This document shows, in pieces, positions 40,669 through 49,139 of a stretch of 64,000 nucleotides of DNA. The stretch covers positions 248,001 to 312,000 of the forward strand of contig CAVQZC010000007.1 of NCBI GenBank assembly GCA_963718315.1, in the 5' to 3' direction. The stretch comes from CAVQZC01 sp963718315. GTDB lineage: Bacteria; Actinomycetota; Thermoleophilia; Gaiellales; JAICJC01. A model generated the notes under the pieces. It searched no databases. It was given only the letters and a program-made list of their open reading frames with translations, and was not told the DNA's origin. The stretch's first letter is position 1. Each line of letters begins with the position of its first letter. Both the position numbers and the translations under genes were made by a program.

Positions 40669-40693
40669 CGCCGCCCTTTCAAGGGGGGCGGCG
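40669..40693. terminator. Strong hairpin in the gene-free 40462-40772 stretch
   Basis: CGCCGCCC (40669-40676) pairs with GGGCGGCG (40686-40693), with TT/AA adding pairs around a short loop. It lies downstream of the receiver gene (minus strand) and may end its transcript. The remainder of 40462-40772 is C-rich low-complexity sequence without a gene. Confidence 0.4.
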
Positions 40694-40772
40694 ACGTCCA
40701 CCACCCCCAACGCCACATCCGCCACGCGCCCCGAGCGCCTCGCCGACCCGACCCGACCCCCGCCGCCGAGTG

Positions 40773-41153
40773 TCAGCCGGCGGTGGCGGCGCGCACGTCT
40801 TCGAGGAGGTCGCGCAGGTCGAACGGCTTCTCCTTGAAGGCGAACGCGCCGAGGCGTTCGGCGTGGCGCCGCGAGGCCGTGTCGCCGACGACCGAGATCA
40901 GGATCACCGGGCACTCGATCTGTTCCTCGCGCATTCGCTCGAGCAGCGTGAAGCCGTCCATCCCCGGCATCCTCACGTCCACGATCGCCAGCGCGGGCAT
41001 CCCGCTGCGGAACACCTCGAGTGCGGCGGCGCCGTCGCCGGCCCCGATCGCGTCATAGCCTTCCCCGCGAAGAGCCTCACACAGGGCAGAGCGCAGGCCG
41101 TCGTGGTCATCGACGACCAACACGGGTGGGGGGGCTGGAGCCATTTCGCACAT
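40773..41153 (-). CDS. Single-domain response regulator (CheY-like receiver)
   Basis: About 126 aa, only a receiver domain: acidic pair in LVVDDHDGLRSAL, phospho-Asp in LAIVDVRMPGMDGF, switch Ser in PVILISVVGD and Lys in FKEKPFDLRDLL. All phosphorylation residues are present and no output domain is attached. It may signal by protein-protein contact. ATG 41153 (MCEM) or 41144 (MAPAPPP) are both possible; neither has a strong ribosome site. It is divergent from alaS. No histidine kinase lies in the window. Confidence 0.82.
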   Translation of the reverse strand: MCEMAPAPPPVLVVDDHDGLRSALCEALRGEGYDAIGAGDGAAALEVFRSGMPALAIVDVRMPGMDGFTLLERMREEQIECPVILISVVGDTASRRHAERLGAFAFKEKPFDLRDLLEDVRAATAG

Positions 41154-41171
41154 AGTCAGCCACCTGATGAG

Positions 41172-41251
41172 GGGCCGCCATCCTCGATTTGCGGTAGCAA
41201 ATGTTGTCAGCGATCGAGGTCTCAGTTTGAAGCGCAGGGCGTGAGCGGCCC
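41172..41251 (+). promoter_or_regulatory. Nested inverted repeats in the alaS leader
   Basis: GGGCCGC (41172-41178) pairs with GCGGCCC (41245-41251). Inside, CCTCGA (41182-41187) pairs with TCGAGG (41214-41219). Innermost, TTTGC-GGTA-GCAAA (41188-41201) forms a tetraloop hairpin. It ends 28 bp before the alaS ATG. It could be an untranslated regulatory leader or an operator in the divergent region. T-box hallmarks (AGGGTGGNACCGCG) are absent. Confidence 0.4.
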
Positions 41252-41279
41252 GCCATAGGCCCCCAGATAGAATGGCCCG

Positions 41280-43847
41280 ATGCGAACGCACGAAGTCCGT
41301 AGCCGGTTCCGCGCCTACTTCACAAACCGCGACCACCTCCAGTGGCCGAGTGGATCGCTGCGCCCGCCCGACTGGGACACCAGCGTCCTTCTGACCACCG
41401 CCGGGATGCAGCCGCTGAAGCGCTTCTTCCTCGGCGTCGAGCCGCCGCCGGCGCCACGCCTGACCACGGTGCAGAAGTGCTTCCGCTCGACGGACATCGA
41501 CCAGGTCGGCCACACCGCACGCCACCTCACCTTTTTCGAGATGATGGGCAACTTCTCGTTTGGCGACTACTTCAAGCGTGAGGCGATCGCGTTCGGGTGG
41601 GAGCTCTCGACTGCCCCCGGCGGGTTCGGACTCGACCCCGACCGGCTGTGGGCGACGGTGTACGAGGGCGACGAGATCGTGCCGGTCGACGAGGAGGCGA
41701 TTGGCCTCTGGCGCGAGATCGGTGTGCCCGCCGAGCGGATCGTCCGCCTGGGCGGCGATAACTTCTGGCAGGCCGGGCCGACCGGCCCATGCGGCCCCTG
41801 CTCCGAGCTCTACCTCGACCGCGGCCCCGAGCACGGCTGCGGCGAGGCCGACTGCGCTCCGGGATGTGACTGCGACCGTTTCATGGAGTACTGGAACCTC
41901 GTCTTCATGCAGTACAACATGCTCGACGGCGGCGAGCTGGAGCCGCTGCCGGCCCCCAGCATCGACACCGGCTGCGGCGTCGAGCGCACGGCCACCCTGA
42001 CCGAGGGCGTACACAGCGTCTACGAGACCGACGCCTTCGCCGACATCATGACCGAGATCGAGCGCTGGAGCGGGGCGCGCTACGGGGCCGACGAGCAGCA
42101 GACCAAGGCCCTACGCGTGCTTGCCGATCATGCGCGGGCGATGACCTTCCTGGCCACCGACGGCATCGTGCCCGGCCGCGAGGGCCGTGACTACGTGCTC
42201 CGCCGCGTGATCCGCCGTGCCGTCGAGCACGGCCGCCGGATCGGGCTCACCGATCCCTTCCTGGGCCGGCTGCACGAGCATGTCGTTGCCCTGCTGGGCG
42301 AGCCCTACCCCGATCTCGTTGTCCGTCAGGACGATGTGCGCCGCGTGCTGGAGGCGGAGGAGGAGCGGTTCGCCCAGACGCTCGAGACCGGCGGCAAGCT
42401 GCTCGACGACGTGCTGGCCCGGTCGGAGGGCGTGATCTCGGCCGAGGACGCCTTCAAGCTCCACGACACCTACGGCTTCCCGTTCGAGCTGACGCAGGAG
42501 ATCGCCTCAGAGCACGGCAAGGAGGTGGACGAGGACGGGTTCGCCCGGCTGATGGAGGAGCAGCGCGAGCGCGCCCGCGCCCACACCGCCGCGGTCGGCT
42601 TCACGGCCTCCCAGCTCGACACCGGCTTCCGGTCCGAGTTCGTCGGCTACGACACGCTCGACGTCCGCACCCAGATCGGCGCCCTCGAGGAGAACGACGA
42701 CGGCACCCTGTCGCTGAAGCTGCGGGAGTCGCCGTTCTACCCGGCCGGCGGCGGCCAGGTGTCCGACCACGGCTACATCGAGTCCGAGAACGGCCGCGCC
42801 GCGGTCGACCAGGTGCTGCGCCGCGACGACGACCAGCAGATCGTGGCCCGCCTGGAGCGGGGGACGCTTGCGGCCGGCGAGCCCGTGCGCGCCCACGTCT
42901 CCGGCGAGGCTCGGCGGCCGACCATGGCCAACCACACGGCGACGCACCTGTTGCACGCAGCTTTGCGCCAGGTGCTCGGCGATCACGTGACGCAGGCCGG
43001 CTCCTACGTCGGGCCCGACAAGCTGCGGTTCGACTTCCGTCACTCATCGCCGATGACGCCCGACGAGCTGCGCCAGGTCGAGGAGATCGTCAACGAGAAG
43101 ATCATCGAGAACCGGCCGGTGCACATCTTCGTCACGGAACGCGAACAGGCCCGTCAGCTGGGCGCGATGATGCTGTTCGGGGAGAAGTACGGCGAGCAGG
43201 TGCGGGTGGTCGAGATCCCTGAGTTCTCGCGCGAGCTGTGCGGCGGCACGCACGTCCGCTCGACCGCCGAGATCGGCGTGTTCGTGATCACCCGTGAGAC
43301 CAGCTCGTCCCAGGGTGTCCGCCGGATCGAGGCAATCACGGCCGGACCTGCCATCGAGCACCTGCGCCACCGCAGCGCCGACGCCGCCCGGCTGGAGCAG
43401 GAGGTCCACGACCTGCAGTCGCAGCTGCGCAAGGCCGCCCAGCAGGGACCGGCGCAGCCGTCGTCCGGCAACGGCCGTGAGGCCGGGCTGGTCGAGGCCG
43501 CGTCCGAGGAAGATGGGATCCGGATCGTCGCGGCCGTCCTCAACGATGTCGATGCCGACGGCCTGCTGCAGGTCTCCGACCGCGTGAAGGCGAAGCTCTC
43601 GCCCGCCGTCGTGGTGCTGGGCAGCGCCGCGGACGGCCGCGTGCACCTGGTCGCCAACTTCGACCAGCCGGCCGTCGACCGAGGGCTGTCGGCCGTCGAC
43701 CTGATTCGCGAAATCGCCCCGATCGTCGGTGGGGGCGGGGGCGGCCGGCCGACCATGGCCCGTGCCGGTGGCAAGGACCCGGAACAGCTTGACGCGGCGA
43801 TGGCCGCCGCGAACTCGGCGATCCGGCGTGCTTTGCGTGGCGCATGA
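41280..43847 (+). CDS. alaS: Alanyl-tRNA synthetase
   Basis: 855 aa. The class II catalytic core begins RSRFRAYFTNRDHLQWPSGSL, with TAGMQPLKRFFLG and QKCFRSTDIDQVGHTARHLTFFEMMGNFSFGDYFK. The editing domain has NHTATHLLHAAL (HxxxH) and ELCGGTHVRSTAEIG (Cys and His zinc ligands). The C-terminal C-Ala/DHHA1 domain ends at GGGGGGRPTMARAGGKDPEQL. A Cys-rich insert (HGCGEADCAPGCDCDRF, residues ~180-196) lies in the aminoacylation domain. Its TGA overlaps the ruvX ATG. It charges tRNA-Ala and hydrolyses mischarged Ser/Gly-tRNA-Ala. Confidence 0.96.
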   Translation: MRTHEVRSRFRAYFTNRDHLQWPSGSLRPPDWDTSVLLTTAGMQPLKRFFLGVEPPPAPRLTTVQKCFRSTDIDQVGHTARHLTFFEMMGNFSFGDYFKREAIAFGWELSTAPGGFGLDPDRLWATVYEGDEIVPVDEEAIGLWREIGVPAERIVRLGGDNFWQAGPTGPCGPCSELYLDRGPEHGCGEADCAPGCDCDRFMEYWNLVFMQYNMLDGGELEPLPAPSIDTGCGVERTATLTEGVHSVYETDAFADIMTEIERWSGARYGADEQQTKALRVLADHARAMTFLATDGIVPGREGRDYVLRRVIRRAVEHGRRIGLTDPFLGRLHEHVVALLGEPYPDLVVRQDDVRRVLEAEEERFAQTLETGGKLLDDVLARSEGVISAEDAFKLHDTYGFPFELTQEIASEHGKEVDEDGFARLMEEQRERARAHTAAVGFTASQLDTGFRSEFVGYDTLDVRTQIGALEENDDGTLSLKLRESPFYPAGGGQVSDHGYIESENGRAAVDQVLRRDDDQQIVARLERGTLAAGEPVRAHVSGEARRPTMANHTATHLLHAALRQVLGDHVTQAGSYVGPDKLRFDFRHSSPMTPDELRQVEEIVNEKIIENRPVHIFVTEREQARQLGAMMLFGEKYGEQVRVVEIPEFSRELCGGTHVRSTAEIGVFVITRETSSSQGVRRIEAITAGPAIEHLRHRSADAARLEQEVHDLQSQLRKAAQQGPAQPSSGNGREAGLVEAASEEDGIRIVAAVLNDVDADGLLQVSDRVKAKLSPAVVVLGSAADGRVHLVANFDQPAVDRGLSAVDLIREIAPIVGGGGGGRPTMARAGGKDPEQLDAAMAAANSAIRRALRGA

Positions 43848-44230
43848 AGGTCGTCGCCATCGACTATGGCCGGGCTCGCACCGGGCTGGCGGTGAGCGAT
43901 GCGACCGGGCTGCTGGCCCGGCCCGTGGGCGTGGTGGAGAAGGTGCGCACGCGTGCCGGCCGCGACGCGCTGCTGGCACAGCTGGCCGAGCTCGAGCCCG
44001 AGCGGATCGTGGTCGGGCTGCCGCTGACGCTGCGCGGTGAGCGCGGCGAGCAGGCCAGGGAGACGCTCGGCTTTGTGTCCGACCTCGCCCGCCTGACCGA
44101 CGTTCCCGTGGAAACGTACGACGAACGCTTCACCACCACGCTCGCCACCCGCGGCCACGGACACCATCCGACCGACGCGGTGGCCGCCGCCCATCTGCTC
44201 GAGGGATATCTGCGACGACTCGCCGGCTAG
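43844..44230 (+). CDS. ruvX: Putative pre-16S rRNA nuclease / Holliday junction resolvase-like YqgF
   Basis: 128 aa, RNase H-like fold: VVAIDYGRARTGLAVSD (first Asp), ERIVVGLPLTLRGERGEQA (second acidic strand region), VETYDERFTTTLA (Glu) and a C-terminal Asp in TDAVAAAHLLEGYL. The family trims 16S rRNA 5' ends and was named for resolvase-like structure. It lies between alaS and mltG with an ATGA overlap to alaS, the usual arrangement in Gram-positive genomes. Confidence 0.9.
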   Translation: MKVVAIDYGRARTGLAVSDATGLLARPVGVVEKVRTRAGRDALLAQLAELEPERIVVGLPLTLRGERGEQARETLGFVSDLARLTDVPVETYDERFTTTLATRGHGHHPTDAVAAAHLLEGYLRRLAG

Positions 44231-44247
44231 TCCTCATCGCATGTCTC

Positions 44248-45192
44248 GTGTTCGCAGTCGGCGCCGTGTACTACGGCGTACGCAACGTGCTGCCCGACTC
44301 GTCGAAGCCGACACCGAACCCGCACGGGCCGATGCTGACGGTCGTGATTCCGCGCGGCGCGACGGCGGTGACGATCAGCGACCTGCTCGAGCAGCACGGA
44401 ATCGTGTCGGACGGGACACGCTTTCGTAACTACGTGAAGGCCCAGAACCAGGGCACTGACTTCCACCCCGGCAGGTACCAGTTCCAGGCGGGCACGGACT
44501 ACAACGTGATCATCCGCAAGCTCAACAAGGGGCCGGTTCCGCAGGAGGTGAAGCTGGTGATCCCGGAGGGCTACCGGATCACCCAGATCGTGGACAGCCT
44601 GAAGGCGGTGGGCATGTCGCCGAAGGCGTACAAGGCAGCGCTCGCCCACACGCCGCCGCCGGCGGGCTGGGGCGCCACGTCGATGGAGGGCTTCCTGTTC
44701 CCGGCCACCTACACGATCAAGCCGCACGAGAAGCCGCAGACCCTGATCGACCAGCAGCTGGCGGCGTTCCAGGACGCGTTCAGCCAGGTGGACATGAAGT
44801 ACGCCCGCTCCAAGAACCTGACCGACTACGACGTGCTGAAGATCGCCTCCATGATCGAGCGCGAGGCGGGCGCCCCCAGCGACCGGGCCAAGATCGCAGC
44901 CGTGATCTACAACCGGCTCCACCTGCAGATGGCGCTCGGCATCGACGCCACGCTGCTCTACGAGTACGGGTCGTGGACGCATCAGCTCACGGAGTCGGAG
45001 CTCCACGCTGACACGCCCTACAACACGCGGGTGCGCCAAGGGCTGCCGCCGACACCGATCTCGAACCCGGGGCTGGCGTCGCTGCAGGCGGCCGCGCACC
45101 CGGCGCACGTGGACTACCTGTACTACGTTGCGCACAACGGGCGCACGTACTTCACGAACAGCTACAACGACTTCGTCGCGCATGGCGGCTGA
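44248..45192 (+). CDS. mltG: Endolytic murein transglycosylase MltG (YceG-like)
   Basis: 314 aa from GTG 44248. LysM-like part VVIPRGATAVTISDLLEQHG, then EGYRITQIVDSLKAVGM, the YceG core ATSMEGFLFPATYTIKP (catalytic Glu in MEGFLFP), IASMIEREAGAPSDRAKIAAV, NTRVRQGLPPTPISNPG and YYVAHNGRTYFTNSYNDF. The enzyme cleaves nascent glycan strands at the membrane. Upstream of the first start codon the same frame continues back into ruvX as TTRRLVLIACL, completing a membrane helix with VFAVGAVYYGV, so the real start may be upstream or a base may be missing. It is followed by aroE with an 11-bp overlap. Confidence 0.9.
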   Translation: MFAVGAVYYGVRNVLPDSSKPTPNPHGPMLTVVIPRGATAVTISDLLEQHGIVSDGTRFRNYVKAQNQGTDFHPGRYQFQAGTDYNVIIRKLNKGPVPQEVKLVIPEGYRITQIVDSLKAVGMSPKAYKAALAHTPPPAGWGATSMEGFLFPATYTIKPHEKPQTLIDQQLAAFQDAFSQVDMKYARSKNLTDYDVLKIASMIEREAGAPSDRAKIAAVIYNRLHLQMALGIDATLLYEYGSWTHQLTESELHADTPYNTRVRQGLPPTPISNPGLASLQAAAHPAHVDYLYYVAHNGRTYFTNSYNDFVAHGG

Positions 45193-45994
45193 CGGGCCGC
45201 CTGTCCGCGGCACCACCCGGCTGGCCGGGCTGATCGGGTGGCCGGTGGCGCACTCGCGCTCGCCGCAGATGCACAACGCGGCGTTCGCCGCGCTCGGCCT
45301 GGACTGGATCTTCGTCCCGCTCCCGGTGCCGGAGGCCGGGCTGGAGCGAGCGCTGCGGGCGCTCCCCGACCTCGGTTTCGCCGGCGTCAACGTGACCATC
45401 CCCCACAAGCAGCGGGTCTGCGAGCTCTGCGACACGCTCAGCGACGAGGCGGCCCGGGCGCACTCGGTGAACACCGTGCTGGTGGGTGAGGACGGGACAC
45501 TGGACGGGCATACCACCGACGGCCGCGGCATGCTCGGCGCCATCGGGCTGCCGTTGCCGGATGAGGCACTGGTCATCGGCTCCGGCGGGGCCGCCCGTGC
45601 CGCCGTCGTTGCCCTGCAGGACGCGGGACTGCGGGTGCGCGTGAGCGCGCGCAACAAGGAGGCGGCTGCCGAGCTGGGCGCTGACGTCGACCCATGGCCG
45701 GCGGAACGCCCTGCCCCGTTGCTCGTCAATGCAACACCGGTCGGGCAGGTTGGCCCCGCCGACGAGCTGCCGGTGTCTGAGGAGCTGGTCGCTGCCGCCG
45801 ACGTCGTCTGCGACCTCACCTACCGCGGCGACGGTGTGGAGACCGGGCTGGTGGCAACCGCCGCGCGCCACGGCGTGCGCGTGATCGATGGGCTCGACGT
45901 GCTGGTGTTCCAGGGCGTGCTGGCGTTTCAGCTGTTCACCGGGCAGGAGCCGCCGCTCGACGTCATGCACGCTGCGGTACGGGGGACGACGTGA
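45182..45994 (+). CDS. aroE: Shikimate dehydrogenase
   Basis: About 270 aa. Substrate motif IGWPVAHSRSPQMHNAAFAALG, catalytic Lys region GVNVTIPHKQRV, VNTVLVGEDGTLDGHTTDGRG, and NADPH-binding VIGSGGAARAAVVAL (GxGGAxxA), then LLVNATPVGQVG and GLDVLVFQGVLAFQLFTG. It reduces 3-dehydroshikimate to shikimate. ATG 45182 lies within the last codons of mltG. It is part of a shikimate set with aroC, aroKB and aroQ further downstream. Its TGA overlaps the SDR GTG at 45991. Confidence 0.94.
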   Translation: MAADGPPVRGTTRLAGLIGWPVAHSRSPQMHNAAFAALGLDWIFVPLPVPEAGLERALRALPDLGFAGVNVTIPHKQRVCELCDTLSDEAARAHSVNTVLVGEDGTLDGHTTDGRGMLGAIGLPLPDEALVIGSGGAARAAVVALQDAGLRVRVSARNKEAAAELGADVDPWPAERPAPLLVNATPVGQVGPADELPVSEELVAAADVVCDLTYRGDGVETGLVATAARHGVRVIDGLDVLVFQGVLAFQLFTGQEPPLDVMHAAVRGTT

Positions 45995-46752
45995 TCGTGC
46001 TGGTCACCGGCGCGTCGAGTGGCATCGGCCGCGAGCTGGCGCGGCTGTTCGCGCGCGACGGCCACGACCTGGTGCTGGCGGCGCGCAGCCAGGAGCGGCT
46101 GACCGCGCTGGCCGGCGAGCTCGAGGAACGCCATCGCGTCTCGGTCAGGGTCGTCGTCAGCGACCTTGCGGAGCCCGGCTCGGCCGCCCGCCTGATGGAC
46201 GAGGTCGGCCGGGTCGATGCGCTCGTCAACAACGCCGGCTTCGGCTCCAGCGCACCGTTGGTCGATGCCGACATCGAGGTGCTGACGGAGCTGCTCGAGG
46301 TGAACGTGGTGGCGCTCACCCAGCTGACGCGGCTGGCCCTGCCGGGGATGGTCGAGCGGGGCTACGGCTACGTCCTCAACCTCTCGTCGACCGCCGCCTT
46401 CCAGCCCGGCCCCGGCGCGGCGGCCTACTACGCGAGCAAGTCCTACGTGCTGTCGTTCACCGAGGCGGTGAGGCTGGAGGTGCAGGGGACGGGGGTGCAC
46501 GTGACCGCCCTCTGCCCTGGAGCGACGGCAACCGGGTTCGCCGAGCGGGCGGGGTCTGCGCACTCCCGGCTGTTCAGCTCACAGGTGCTGGATGCAGCGT
46601 TCGTCGCCCGCGAGGGCTACGCAGGGATGCTGGCCGACCGCGGCGTCGTCATCCCCGGCACGGTGCACCACGCGGCAGCGCGCCTGGCCCAGTTCTCGCC
46701 GCACACCTTGACGGCGCGGTTCGCCAAGCGGGCGAACGAGTCCGGCTCGTAG
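45991..46752 (+). CDS. Short-chain dehydrogenase (DltE/YqjQ-like SDR)
   Basis: 253 aa. Cofactor motif LVTGASSGIGRELARLF, LVNNAGFGSSAPLVD (NNAG), catalytic Ser in VLNLSSTAAFQPGPGA and YxxxK in AAYYASKSYVLSF. The sequence after that (VHVTALCPGATATGFAERAG) is typical of classical SDRs acting on lipids or ketoacyl groups. Substrate unknown. GTG 45991 overlaps the aroE stop. The C-terminal ARLAQFSPHTLTARFAKR resembles membrane-associated SDRs of the YqjQ type. Confidence 0.85.
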   Translation: MIVLVTGASSGIGRELARLFARDGHDLVLAARSQERLTALAGELEERHRVSVRVVVSDLAEPGSAARLMDEVGRVDALVNNAGFGSSAPLVDADIEVLTELLEVNVVALTQLTRLALPGMVERGYGYVLNLSSTAAFQPGPGAAAYYASKSYVLSFTEAVRLEVQGTGVHVTALCPGATATGFAERAGSAHSRLFSSQVLDAAFVAREGYAGMLADRGVVIPGTVHHAAARLAQFSPHTLTARFAKRANESGS

Positions 46753-46799
46753 ACCGACCCGCGCTACAGCCCGGACGGGACGCCGCCGATATCAGTGGC

Positions 46800-47432
46800 G
46801 TGGAAGCTCTCGTCCCTCTCGCCGGCGTTGCGATGGCATGGCCCCTGGAGTGGGTCGTGCAGCGCTTCCCGCGCGGCATCGGGACGTCGCCGTCGGTACG
46901 CCGCGCGATCGCGATCGCTGCCCTGATGGCCGCGCTGTTCGCGCTGCTGGTGTACCGGATCGGGCTCGAGGCCCGGCTGGTGCCGGCGCTGATCCTGACG
47001 GCACTGGTCGTGCCGGCGGCGATCATCGACCTGAACCACCGGATCATCCCCGACCTGATCAACCTGCCCGGCGCGGTGCTCGTCTTCTTCGCCGCCGGCC
47101 TGGCCCAGCCCGACCGCTTCGTCGAGCTGCTGCTGGGCGGCCTGCTGTGCTTCCTGTTCCTGTTCCTGGCCTGGAAGGTCAACCCGGCCGGAATGGGGCT
47201 GGGTGACGTCAAGATGTCGCTGATGATCGGCCTCGGCCTCGGCTGGTACGCGTTCACCGCCCTGCTCGTCGCGTTCACCGTGTCGCTGGTGCCGTCGCTC
47301 TACATCCTGGCGCGGCACGGCCTGAAGGCCCGCAAGGTCGGCTTCCCGTTCGGCCCGTTCCTGGCCGTTGGGGCGATCGTCGCGCTGTGCTGGGGTGCGC
47401 AGATCTCGCCGCACCTCATCGGCGGCCACTAG
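46800..47432 (+). CDS. Prepilin peptidase, A24 catalytic domain only
   Basis: 210 aa, hydrophobic throughout (about six helices). The two aspartate motifs of A24 peptidases are visible: AIIDLNHRIIPDLINLPG (first Asp) and GMGLGDVKMSLMIG (GxGD). The N-terminal methyltransferase domain with its Cys quartet is absent, so it is a TadV/FppA-like or archaeal-type short enzyme. It could process the Flp-like leader of the protein at 18329-19161. GTG 46800. It sits between aroE and aroC, a known position for pilD-like genes in actinobacteria. Confidence 0.85.
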   Translation: MEALVPLAGVAMAWPLEWVVQRFPRGIGTSPSVRRAIAIAALMAALFALLVYRIGLEARLVPALILTALVVPAAIIDLNHRIIPDLINLPGAVLVFFAAGLAQPDRFVELLLGGLLCFLFLFLAWKVNPAGMGLGDVKMSLMIGLGLGWYAFTALLVAFTVSLVPSLYILARHGLKARKVGFPFGPFLAVGAIVALCWGAQISPHLIGGH

Positions 47433-47470
47433 TCACCTCCCGCTGGGTCGGGGAACTCGGAGGCGGTGCC

Positions 47471-47899
47471 ATGCGTCCAATCAGCATGGTGTGGTTCCGA
47501 CGTCTTCTGGGCGCCGCCACTGTGGCTCTGGCGCTCCTCCTGGCAGCAGCCTGTGGCCATGGCTCGGGCGCTGACAGCCATCCGCCTGCGCCGCCGGCGA
47601 TCCACGGCACGGTCCGCTCCTACGTGTCAGCCTCGAAGGCGCACCTGATCCCTATGGCTCGCGTTCGGGTCGCCGCGTACCGAAGGGCGTTCCCTGTCGT
47701 CGGCCCGATCATGGCCGACGGCCCGCCGCCGGTGGCGATCACCGCCACCGCAGACGACGGCACGTTCTCACTCCGCGACCTGCCCGCCGGTCGCTACTTC
47801 GTGGTCGCGGCCGACTCCGCTCAGTGGGTGACACTTCCGCCGGGTCACGGCGCGACCGCCGACTTCCGGGTCTGTGCGGACTGTCCCAAGCCGATGTAG
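47471..47899 (+). CDS. Lipoprotein with carboxypeptidase-regulatory-like beta domain
   Basis: 142 aa. The signal (FRRLLGAATVALALLLAAACG) has the lipobox LAAAC. The mature part contains IHGTVRSYVSASKAHLIPMARVRVAAY and ATADDGTFSLRDLPAGRYFVVA, the pattern of a carboxypeptidase-regulatory/transthyretin-like beta sandwich (the G-x-F-x-L-x-x-L-P-x-G-x-Y motif). A C-terminal Cys pair (VCADCPKPM) follows. ATG 47471 has GGAGG 7 nt upstream. Likely a surface lipoprotein of unknown partner. It precedes aroC. Confidence 0.75.
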   Translation: MRPISMVWFRRLLGAATVALALLLAAACGHGSGADSHPPAPPAIHGTVRSYVSASKAHLIPMARVRVAAYRRAFPVVGPIMADGPPPVAITATADDGTFSLRDLPAGRYFVVAADSAQWVTLPPGHGATADFRVCADCPKPM

Positions 47900-47955
47900 G
47901 TCGCCGCTCCTGCTGACCGACCCGAAGGGCCGGTCAGTTAGGCTCTCGCGCACCG

Positions 47956-49139
47956 ATGCCGCTGAGCTACGTCACCGCAGGTGAGTCGCACGGGCCGGGC
48001 CTGACGGTCGTCATCAGCGGCCTTCCGGCCGGCCTCGAGCTCGACCAGGAGCTGATCCGGCTCGACCTCGGGCGGCGCCAGGCAGGGTACGGCCGCAGCC
48101 CCCGCCAGCAGCTCGAGCGCGACGACGCCCGCCCGGTCGGCGGCCTCCGCCACGGCCGCACGCTGGGCAGCCCGCTGGCGTTCTTCATCGAGAACCGCGA
48201 CCACAAGAACTGGACCGAGCCGATGAACCCGTGGCCGGTCGAGGCGGCCGCACTGGAGGAGTTCGGCTGGCGCGGCAAGCCGATCCGGCTGCCGCGGCCG
48301 GGCCACGCCGACCTCCCCGGCACGCTCAAGTACGGGCACGAGGACGTCCGCAACGTGCTGGAGCGCGCCAGCGCCCGCGAGACCGCTGCCCGGGTGGCCG
48401 CGGGCGCGGTCGCCAAGGCCCTGATCCGCACGATCGGGATCGAGGTGCGATCGCACGTGCTCCAGGTGGGCAGCGTGCGCGCGACGCCGCCGGCCTGGCT
48501 GTCGCTGCAGGACTTCGACCGGGCCGAGCGCTCCGAGGTGCGCTGCCTCGACCCCGACGCCGAGGCGGCCATGATCGAGGAGATCGAGGCTGCGAAGAAG
48601 GAGCGCGACACGCTCGGCGGGATCACCGAGGTGCGGGCGTTCGGCGTTCCGCCCGGGCTGGGCTCGCACGTCTCGGCCGACCGCGGCTGGACGGCCGGCT
48701 GGCGGCCGCGATGCTCTCGATCCAGTCCGCCAAGGGCGTCGAGATCGGCGACGCGATCGCCTCGGCGGGTCGCCGCGGATCGAGCGTCCACGACGAGATC
48801 CAGTACGACGACGACCGCGGCTACTTCCGCGAGACCGACCGCGCCGGCGGCCTCGAGGGCGGCATCACCAACGGCGGCGAGCTGATCGTGCGCACGATCT
48901 GGAAGCCGCTGCCGACGCTGATGCGGCCGCTGCGCAGCGTCGAGCTGGGCACCCACGAGCCGCGCGAGGCGCACGTCGAGCGAAGCGACGTGACCGTGCT
49001 CCCGGCCGCTGCAGTGGTCGCCGAGGCAGGCGTCGCCTTCGAGCTCGCCAGGGCCGCGCTGGAGAAGTTCGGCGGCGACTCGGTCGAGGATTTCACGGCC
49101 GCCCACGCGGCCTACCTGGAGCGCATCGGCCGGGCATGA
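47956..49139 (+). CDS. aroC: Chorismate synthase; frameshift near 48695
   Basis: About 394 codons. N-terminal VTAGESHGPGLTVVISGLPAG, RRQAGYGRSPRQQLERD, RPGHADLPGTLKYGHEDVRN and ERASARETAARVAAGAVAK are clear AroC motifs. The second half is GGLEGGITNGGELIVRTIWKP and HVERSDVTVLPAAAVVAEA. The frame breaks at 48691-48697 between ADRGWTA and LAAAMLSIQSAKG; restoring one C (GCCGG to GCCCGG) repairs it. It catalyses EPSP to chorismate with reduced FMN. Its stop overlaps the aroKB ATG at 49136. Confidence 0.93.

Noticed and set aside
41170..41260. T-box riboswitch upstream of alaS
   Set aside because: The conserved T-box sequence and a terminator/antiterminator pair were not found.
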